Shown here: one piece after another, positions 33,369 through 38,721 of the stretch
Position numbering within the stretch: the stretch's first letter is position 1
How the letters are laid out: every line of letters starts with the position of its first letter
Origin: Nitrospira sp.
Lineage (GTDB): Bacteria; Nitrospirota; Nitrospiria; Nitrospirales; Nitrospiraceae
Assembly: GCA_030692565.1 (NCBI GenBank)
Contig: JAUYAO010000013.1
Location: 1-38,721, forward strand
Direction: 5' to 3'
DNA length: 38,721 nt
The notes under the pieces: generated by a model
What the model saw: the letters and a program-made list of their open reading frames with translations, nothing else
The model's database searches: none
What the model was told of the DNA's origin: nothing
Program-made: the position numbers and the translations under genes

Positions 33369-33455
33369 CTCCACCGAGTCGTGAACCGATGTCGAATAGA
33401 CTTTTGTTCCCTCTCGTTCCCTGCTGAAGGTTCTCTCCAACGCATCGGCGAAGGC

Positions 33456-33914
33456 CTACTTCACAAACGGATAGCCGGCCTGTTGCCAGTCTTCGAGGGG
33501 CATGACCACGGCGGTCGTGTGAGTGAACCCGAGTTCTTCGAGCGACTGGGCGGCAAGTGAGGCGCGGTTGCCGCTTTGGCATTGAAGAATCACATTTCGG
33601 CCAAGATCGAGATTGGCCGGAAATCCCACCTGCTTCCAGATTTGAAATTCGAGGACCCCGCGGGGAATGTTGATTGCGCCCGGCACATGTCCGGCGGCAA
33701 ATTCATTCGGTTCACGCACGTCCACGATCAGCGCCGTACCCGGATTCTCAACGATTTTGCGGTACGCCTCCATGTCGATCGTCTTGACCTGTTTCTTCGC
33801 CGCGTGAACTTTCTCCATCACCACCGGCGGAAAACTCTGCGCGAGCGCCAGTGGAGGAACAGCCAGAAGCGCACCGGCCACAATTGCCATGGAAGACGTG
33901 AATAACTGGTTCAT
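33456..33914 (-). CDS. Periplasmic rhodanese-domain protein
   Basis: A 152-residue protein with a signal peptide (to about residue 26, PLALAQ) and one rhodanese domain. VDVREPNEFAAGHVPGAINI is the entry motif, and CQSGNRA provides the catalytic Cys112 in a canonical six-residue loop ending with Arg and Ala. It probably transfers sulfane sulfur, for example between thiosulfate or persulfides and thiols, in the periplasm. Loop length fits sulfur rather than phosphate substrates. The C-terminus (MPLEDWQQAGYPFVK) is typical (GGxxxWxxAGxP), though the Gly pair is replaced. Confidence 0.9.
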   Translation of the reverse strand: MNQLFTSSMAIVAGALLAVPPLALAQSFPPVVMEKVHAAKKQVKTIDMEAYRKIVENPGTALIVDVREPNEFAAGHVPGAINIPRGVLEFQIWKQVGFPANLDLGRNVILQCQSGNRASLAAQSLEELGFTHTTAVVMPLEDWQQAGYPFVK

Positions 33915-34108
33915 ATAGACGCTCCTCTAGTGAGATGGAGGCAGAGGGCCCGCACACCTGACTTCTTAGGATAAGGACAGGAGGATACTCTATCCCGTTT
34001 CTGTGAACGCCTCAAGGTGTGGGGCCACAGCCCAAGACTGTCCTTCTGAGAGCGGCCGGAATCATGATTGTCCTTGCGTGATGTGGCCCCGGATGGCACA
34101 TCTAGAAT

Positions 34109-34420
34109 ATGAATGGCTTGCGCAGAAAGGTCTTGCTCAACCTGGGAAGCAGTCTCTTGCTGGCTAGTGGACTGAGTGCCTGTGGCACCGCGCCTGCCGC
34201 TTCGACCGCCATCCCGGTGGTGCACAGAAGCAGTCAGGTTGCCGAGGAGTCCAGCGTCGTGCAGTCTCTCCAAAAACAGCTGCGCGAGCGAGAGAAGCGG
34301 ATTGACGAATTAGAGTCCCAGCTGAATATCCTGAAGATGATTGATCAGGATGTGGAGTTGCGGAGAAAGCCTTCACGCCCTCCAGCGACACTCACGCCGA
34401 GTGAAATACCATCGCATTGA
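34109..34420 (+). CDS. Small lipoprotein with coiled coil
   Basis: A 103-residue protein. The signal sequence ends LLLASGLSAC, a lipobox with Cys25. The mature part has a flexible Ala/Ser stretch, then a coiled coil (VVQSLQKQLREREKRIDELE onward to about residue 80), and a Pro-rich tail. The layout resembles small outer-membrane lipoproteins of the Lpp or YbgF-leader type that tether or trimerise, but no family is assigned. It starts with ATG 34109 and a weak ribosome-binding site. Confidence 0.75.
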   Translation: MNGLRRKVLLNLGSSLLLASGLSACGTAPAASTAIPVVHRSSQVAEESSVVQSLQKQLREREKRIDELESQLNILKMIDQDVELRRKPSRPPATLTPSEIPSH

Positions 34421-34686
34421 TTCTCCCGGGCGCCGGGGCTTTCGCAACATTCGCAGGTCGTCCCTCATGTACCGCCTGAACCGTGCGTGACGCCAACGCT
34501 GTCCTTCGAATCCCCAATCTGTATCGTTTTCGTGGCAGCGTATCGATCTCGATACGTCAGCGTTCCTTGCTCTCTTCCGTTTAACGACCCGGGGCTGAAT
34601 ATTCAGGGCATAATGCCCTGCCGGCATTCGGCATGTAGCTTGCTGAGGTTTCCCTCGTATCGAACCTCACACAAGGAGTGCCTGTC

Positions 34687-35100
34687 ATGACGAATGCCCC
34701 ACTACCGCTATCCAATGAGCTGTTGGTCCCAGGTATTTATGTGGATGAGAGTGCTGCCGGTGTTCTAGATATGCCTGCCCTGACGCGGGAGCTGGCTCGG
34801 GCGTCACTGAATCAAATCTGCCAACGTGAGCTGGTTTGGCTGATCTACGAGACGAATACGCCTGAGATCAGGGTGCAACTGAAGGAGACCCTGAGGGGGC
34901 ATTTGGTCATGCTATGGGCGAAGGATGCGTTGCAAGGAAGGAGTGCAACGGAAGCCTTTTTCATCCGTTGCGAGGAGGCGTTGATCGCGCAGGCCGACAT
35001 CGATAATGGAGTTCTGACCTGTGAGGTAGGCATGGCGCCGGTCAACCCGTCGGAGTTTATCGTCTTCCGCATTCGGATCAGGTTTGTGCGTCGGGGGTGA
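34687..35100 (+). CDS. Stand-alone phage tail-sheath C-terminal domain protein
   Basis: A 137-residue protein. The N-terminus has LLVPGIYVDES, like the PGVYVEE start of contractile tail sheaths. Residues 37-134 resemble the sheath C-terminal domain: LVWLIYETNTPE, LRGHLVMLWAKDALQGRSATEAFFIRCEE in two parts, ADIDNGVLTCEVGMAPVNPS, and EFIVFRIRIRF. The whole middle of a normal sheath protein (usually 350-500 residues) is absent. No other tail gene lies nearby. AAGGAGTGCCTGTC precedes ATG 34687. It could be a remnant, or a mini-sheath that polymerises by handshaking its N- and C-terminal arms. Confidence 0.75.
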   Translation: MTNAPLPLSNELLVPGIYVDESAAGVLDMPALTRELARASLNQICQRELVWLIYETNTPEIRVQLKETLRGHLVMLWAKDALQGRSATEAFFIRCEEALIAQADIDNGVLTCEVGMAPVNPSEFIVFRIRIRFVRRG

Positions 35101-35223
35101 GGGTTTGGCGGAGAGGATAACCCGGATTCGATGACGGGCCTGCTTCAATAAGGTGTCGTGATGGATCTCCGGCTCCGTTGTGAACAGTCCCGGCGCTTGT
35201 GACTGTGTTTCCCGGCTCTTCCC

Positions 35224-35814
35224 TCACAGCAAGTGAATGAAGGCGGCTAGGTCGCGATCCATCGACAGGCTTTTGACCGACTCGGCGATGGCCTGACCCA
35301 AGACGTCTTTCCAGACCTTAGGCGGGAGATCCGGCCCATTAGCGAAGTGGTATCCCCGATAGCGTTTCGTGAATGCCTTCTTGCCCCCGGCTGCAGGACG
35401 GACCGTGATGGTGATCTCGATGTTGCCGGTGATGGTGGTCAGCGAGTTGCCGATGTCGCGGCGGAGTGAATGCTGAGTCACGGCGCCTTCAATCAAAAAG
35501 TCTCCTTTTGATTGCTGGCCGTCTTGGATCGGGCGATGGCCGGTGCGCTCCAACTCTCGATGCACGGCGGAAGTTATCATCGCTGCCGGAGACTCCTCGA
35601 GCGTCAATTTGTTGAAGGCGACTTGAAGAATCACCGGCGAGGCCAGGTTCTGCTGATCAGTGAACGGGTGCAAGATGAAGGACTGGGATCGCGGGCTGGT
35701 GGCCTGCACCGACGGGATATCCTTTGCGCTCATGGTGACCGAGCACCCGGCCAGGACGGCAAAGGCAGCAACGAGACCGATGGTCCGGCGGAGGCACACG
35801 AGCGTCGGTAGCAT
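35224..35814 (-). CDS. YajG-like lipoprotein
   Basis: A 196-residue protein from ATG 35814 (GGGAGGAATGGT upstream). The signal ends AAFAVLAGCS, a lipobox with Cys24. The mature region (QSFILHPFTDQQNLASPVIL, MITSAVHRELERTGHRPI, DFLIEGAVTQHSLRRD, ITGNIEITITVRPAAGGK) fits small outer-membrane lipoproteins of the YajG or LPS-assembly-accessory style: alternating strands with one helix. Assignment is by pattern only. The longer upstream frame to 36054 places the signal internally and is rejected. Confidence 0.7.
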   Translation of the reverse strand: MLPTLVCLRRTIGLVAAFAVLAGCSVTMSAKDIPSVQATSPRSQSFILHPFTDQQNLASPVILQVAFNKLTLEESPAAMITSAVHRELERTGHRPIQDGQQSKGDFLIEGAVTQHSLRRDIGNSLTTITGNIEITITVRPAAGGKKAFTKRYRGYHFANGPDLPPKVWKDVLGQAIAESVKSLSMDRDLAAFIHLL

Positions 35815-36001
35815 ACCATTCCTCCCTTGTGAGAGCGTCTGAATGAGATAGTCGTAAGGTACCCGATGAATAACCACTTGCATAACAAAATGTAAAAAGA
35901 GGAGGGGGATGGGTGAGGGGGCGCGACAAGCGATATTTAAAAAAGAAGGACGGTGCAGCCGCGGGAAATCGAACGGACCCCGGCAGGGTGCGCGCGGCGG
36001 C

Positions 36002-36825
36002 TTAGGGTGTTGGGGGTAGCACGGCGATAATGCGGAGCGGACCGCCGGTACCACCAGTAATCTTCATCGGCAGGGCAATCACCTCAAATCCCATATTCGG
36101 AAGAGCGCGGAGGTCGGCGAGATTTTCAAACATCGGCACGTTCCGGGAGAGAAGCGCGACATGCGCCTCAAAATCGGTGGATTGACCGTAATCGATCGAC
36201 GCGGTGTCGATTCCGACGGCCTTGATACGTCGCTCGCGCACCAGCCATATGTAGCCGCATCAGGATGCACACCAGGGAAATGGAGTGCACGCACACCCTC
36301 AGGTCCTCTGAGTGCTGTCCCCAGATAGTCCTGCCGTGACGGCCACAACCGGGCAAACCCGGTATCGAGCAACACGATCGTTCGGGCTGGAATGCGTCCG
36401 TGCGTCGCTTCCCATCGCTCGAAATCCTGGATTGTAATGCGGTAATTCCGATCCCTGGCGCATTGTTCCGATACATCGATTTGGACACCGGCTCCCACCA
36501 GATTATCAAGCGGAATCTGATCCAGCGTCTGTCCGCCTTTGGCGAAATGAATGGGCGCATCAATGTGCGTCCCGCCATGTTCGGCCATCTCCAGGCGGTT
36601 CGACGCGTAGTAGTAGCCGCCGGGCGTCTCTCCCTCCTGCTGGACGACGAGCTGGAAGTCCTGTTCCGTCGGCCACACAATCGTGTCTGTGCCGAACGCA
36701 TGTGTCAGGTCGATCAGCCGTGAGTGCTCCAATGTCGGGTGGTCGAGCCGAGGCTGGCCGACATTACATCCCGCACTCACCAGGAGCAGTGACAGCACGA
36801 GTCCATGCATACACTCCTTCATCAT
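36002..36825 (-). pseudogene. Cyclase-family (kynurenine-formamidase-like) lipoprotein with frameshift
   Basis: The first frame (36825 down to about 36245) encodes a lipoprotein signal (LLLVSAGC, Cys20) and a cyclase-family domain with the metal motif EHGGTHIDAPIHF (82-94), then ARTIVLLDTGFARLW. After DAATYGW the family continuation is in another frame: RERRIKAVGIDTASIDYGQ to RIIAVLPPTP, ending at 36002. The break lies near 36241-36247 and is best explained by loss of four bases from a CTGG-type repeat. Intact, it would be a periplasmic Mn/Zn-dependent hydrolase of about 270 residues. A sequencing error or an unusual frameshift is possible. Confidence 0.75.
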
Positions 36826-36915
36826 GGCATTGTCCCTCGTTGGTCATTTCGCTTGTGCAGTTGCATGAATCGAGTATTGGCAAGTGTACTGCAAAGGCGG
36901 AGGCAGATTCATCGT

Positions 36916-37989
36916 TCAGGAGGCGATGGGAGAAGCGGTAAGCGAGGCCTCATTGCACACGAGCACGATCTTGCCGGTGATGCCGCCCGTTCCGAGCAAC
37001 TCGTGCGCCTGTTTTGCCTCGGAAAGAGGAAATCGCTGTGCGATCAGCGGCTTGATCGTTCGTTGTTCAAGGAGTTCAAACAGAGCGATTAAATCCTGTC
37101 GAAACAATGCCGGTCTCAGCCGTTTGAGCCATTGAATGCTATAGGGGACCACCCGTTTCCGGCCCGGGAGAAGCCAGCCGCCGGCAATATACAATCCGAA
37201 GATGGCGATCGCGCGAAAGCGGTGACGTCCGCCTGAACGACCTGAAGCCAATCGTCCCCCGCGTAGCGAGCCGGTAAGGCCATAGGCCACGACCCTCCCG
37301 CCCGTACGGAGAGCCTTGCGGGAACGCCAGATATGGGTGCCACCAATGCTGTCAAAGACCACGTCTACTCCCTCACCCGTGAGGCGGTGAATGTCTTTCA
37401 CGAAATCCTGATGCTGGTAATCAATCGGGATAGCGCCCAGTGCGGAAACGGCCGACGCCCCTTGCGATGAACAGGTCCCGTACATCTCCAGCCCGGCGAG
37501 GCGCCCAAGCTGCAAGAGTGCCGAGCCGACCCCGCCTGCCGCACCGTGGATCAACACGCGCTGGCCCGGTCTGACCCCGGCGGAACGATGCAGCATCTGA
37601 TAGGCCGTGACATAGTTCAGCACGAGGCTGACAGCTTCGGCGGCGTCCAACCCGGACGGCACCGGAACCAGGTCACGTTGCGGCGGGCAGACGAACTCCG
37701 CATACGCGCCGCTGATCGGCAGCGCGGCAACCACCCGGCCTGGTTCGAGTCCTGAAACACCGTCGCCGAGCCGATCTACCACGCCTAGCAGATCCCACCC
37801 CGGCGTGAAGGGCAGCCTGGGCGTCTCGGGATGAACCCCCTCACGCATCATCAGGTCGGGCAAGGAGACACCCGCGGCCAGCACTCTTACCCGCACTTCA
37901 CCGTCCTTCGGCTCAGGGCACTCTTCTTCAACCACCCTGAGTGCATCGGGCCCGCCGTAGTGGGTGACGATGATGCGCGTGTGTTTCAT
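36916..37989 (-). CDS. Zinc-independent quinone oxidoreductase-like MDR enzyme
   Basis: A 357-residue medium-chain dehydrogenase/reductase. The N-terminal catalytic domain has VLAAGVSLPDLMMREG and PFTPGWDLLGVVDRLG; the Rossmann fold carries VLIHGAAGGVGSALLQLGRL (about 140-160) for NADPH. The structural-zinc Cys cluster and catalytic Cys of alcohol dehydrogenases are missing, which places it with quinone reductases. It probably reduces quinones or enones with NADPH. ATG 37989 follows AAGGAGGGG. Length is slightly above the family's usual 320-340, with an insertion at about 245-290 (RLASGRSGGRHRFR). Confidence 0.9.
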   Translation of the reverse strand: MKHTRIIVTHYGGPDALRVVEEECPEPKDGEVRVRVLAAGVSLPDLMMREGVHPETPRLPFTPGWDLLGVVDRLGDGVSGLEPGRVVAALPISGAYAEFVCPPQRDLVPVPSGLDAAEAVSLVLNYVTAYQMLHRSAGVRPGQRVLIHGAAGGVGSALLQLGRLAGLEMYGTCSSQGASAVSALGAIPIDYQHQDFVKDIHRLTGEGVDVVFDSIGGTHIWRSRKALRTGGRVVAYGLTGSLRGGRLASGRSGGRHRFRAIAIFGLYIAGGWLLPGRKRVVPYSIQWLKRLRPALFRQDLIALFELLEQRTIKPLIAQRFPLSEAKQAHELLGTGGITGKIVLVCNEASLTASPIAS

Positions 37990-38116
37990 TGGTCCCCTCC
38001 TTGGTTGCCGTATGCCCAACCCGGTGCCGCGTAACTCGTGAGTCTACCGGCCGGCTGGTTCCCTGCTATCTGAGACTCCCGCGCGCCGGGAAAAAGTTTC
38101 GGGCCGTTTGCGCTAC

Positions 38117-38485
38117 TTACGAGTCCTCTTCTCGGCAGTAGGCTTTGAGGGTCAGAGTAATCCCAACCACAAGCAGTACGGATGTCAGTGCCAGCACGAT
38201 AGTGGGGGAGTAAGCCGCCTGTTGAGATGAGACGGGAGCCGCCATGCGGACCAGCCCGCCGAACAGAAACAGCCAGCCCATCAGAGTGACCAATACAGGC
38301 CATCCGGGAGTCCACTGGTTGTGGGCACGGACAATTGAGAGGCCGGCCACAAAGAGTAACACGCCATTGAGATAGACGAGGTGCGCAGATGTATTCGCAA
38401 AGATGTCGAGGTTCAACGATTCAGTGATGGAGACGGCGATCAGGCTGGGGCCCACCAGTCCCGCAATCTGTTTCGAGTTCGCCAT
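38117..38485 (-). CDS. Small integral membrane protein
   Basis: A 122-residue protein with four hydrophobic segments (about 8-22, 37-52, 62-80, 92-112). It has a polar HNQWTPGWP loop and a charged C-terminus (KAYCREEDS). The short loops and absence of a signal cleavage site suggest an inner-membrane protein of unknown function. It is the last complete gene before the right-hand IS. Confidence 0.7.
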   Translation of the reverse strand: MANSKQIAGLVGPSLIAVSITESLNLDIFANTSAHLVYLNGVLLFVAGLSIVRAHNQWTPGWPVLVTLMGWLFLFGGLVRMAAPVSSQQAAYSPTIVLALTSVLLVVGITLTLKAYCREEDS

Positions 38486-38593
38486 CGCAACCTCTATTCT
38501 CCGGCCTCGGCGCGCAAGTGATATGAAAAGGGCGAGGTGCCTAAAATATTCTACGTGGTCGCACCAGATTGGTCTATCGCGATGTCAAGCCAC

Positions 38594-38631
38594 AGTAGAA
38601 ATGTCCTCTTTCTCCCATAGTAGAAATGTCC
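38594..38631 (+). repeat. Tandem transposase-binding repeats at IS end
   Basis: Two exact copies of the 13-mer AGTAGAAATGTCC with a start-to-start distance of 25 bases, just outside the transposase stop. They are presumably transposase binding sites. Confidence 0.7.
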
Positions 38632-38634
38632 GGT

Positions 38635-38721
38635 TTAGGCGATGCCCGCCGCCGCGCGTGTTGTCCCTTCCGGCAGCAGGCGTTTGCGCCACGGATGAGC
38701 CGAGGTCGGCTTGACCGGACG
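38635..38721 (-). CDS. Transposase, C-terminal 28 residues
   Basis: The visible end includes KPTSAHPWRKRLLPEG, matching the KPxxxHPWRR-type C-termini of DDE integrase-core transposases that use AGTAGAAATGTCC-type ends. The stop at 38635 lies four bases from the inner repeat. The remainder is outside the window. Confidence 0.6.
   Translation of the reverse strand, partial: RPVKPTSAHPWRKRLLPEGTTRAAAGIA

Larger units (their letters stand above)
38583..38721 (-). mobile_element. Insertion sequence end with doubled terminal repeat (cut by window edge)
   Basis: From the tip TGTCAAGCCAC at 38583, AGTAGAAATGTCC occurs twice (38594-38606 and 38619-38631), 25 bases apart in phase. The end of a transposase gene follows on the minus strand. 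Multiple terminal repeats inside the end are typical of IS21-like and some ISNCY-type elements. Only one end is visible, so length and target duplication cannot be checked. Confidence 0.65.

Noticed and set aside
34421-34440. Terminator after the small lipoprotein (CCCGG-GCG-CCGGG)
   Set aside because: A short stem exists but no T-run follows; not supported enough to list.
1-38721. CRISPR array
   Set aside because: No regularly spaced direct repeats of 24-40 bases were seen anywhere; the only regular repeats are the two IS-end 13-mers.

Overview
The window looks like a chromosomal stretch of a Gram-negative bacterium of the Nitrospira type. This is inference: outer-membrane-style and lipoprotein signal sequences, moderately high G+C, a YchF/VF530/YaeQ housekeeping block, many small envelope proteins, and a lipid gene set that fits the methyl-branched fatty acids reported for Nitrospira. 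Both window edges cut through insertion sequences: an IS3-type end on the left and a different, double-repeat-ended IS on the right.

The main accessory feature is a 10.5-kb integrated element at 2112-12654. It is bounded by an exact 18-bp direct repeat and inserted at the 3' end of a tRNA gene with anticodon CAU. Almost all of its genes read rightward: an HTH-like protein, a small Xre-like regulator, a Toprim/DUF3631 primase-helicase, terminase small and large subunits, an HK97-type prohead protease, several small zinc-ribbon or coiled-coil proteins, two ribbon-helix-helix (RHH) proteins, and a large serine recombinase. No portal, capsid or tail gene is present, so it is either a phage satellite that borrows a helper's particles or a decayed prophage. 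The recombinase gene runs into the antisense strand of the tRNA and takes its stop codon from the anticodon region. Joining the two att sites in silico replaces its last residues with a 27-residue basic tail, so the protein end depends on whether the element is integrated or circular.

Right of the tRNA lies a housekeeping block, mostly on the minus strand: SUI1/YciH, an internally duplicated exported protein, a zinc-ribbon peptide, YaeQ, VF530, YchF, an outer-membrane-like protein, a monooxygenase-fold protein and a YajD-like HNH protein. An IS5-like element at 20183-21551 carries an inactivated transposase. It is followed by an exported lipoprotein with a glycosidase-like fold; a second glycosidase-like gene lies at 501-1952.

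At 24118-27574 a fatty-acid desaturase, a cyclopropane-synthase-type methyltransferase and an FAD-linked oxidoreductase stand in a row. Together they could desaturate, methylate and reduce acyl chains to give mid-chain methyl-branched fatty acids. The rest holds an RNB-family ribonuclease, an MFS transporter, DUF2630, several exported small proteins, a secreted rhodanese, a stand-alone phage tail-sheath C-terminal domain, a frameshifted cyclase-family lipoprotein, a quinone-oxidoreductase-like enzyme and a small membrane protein.
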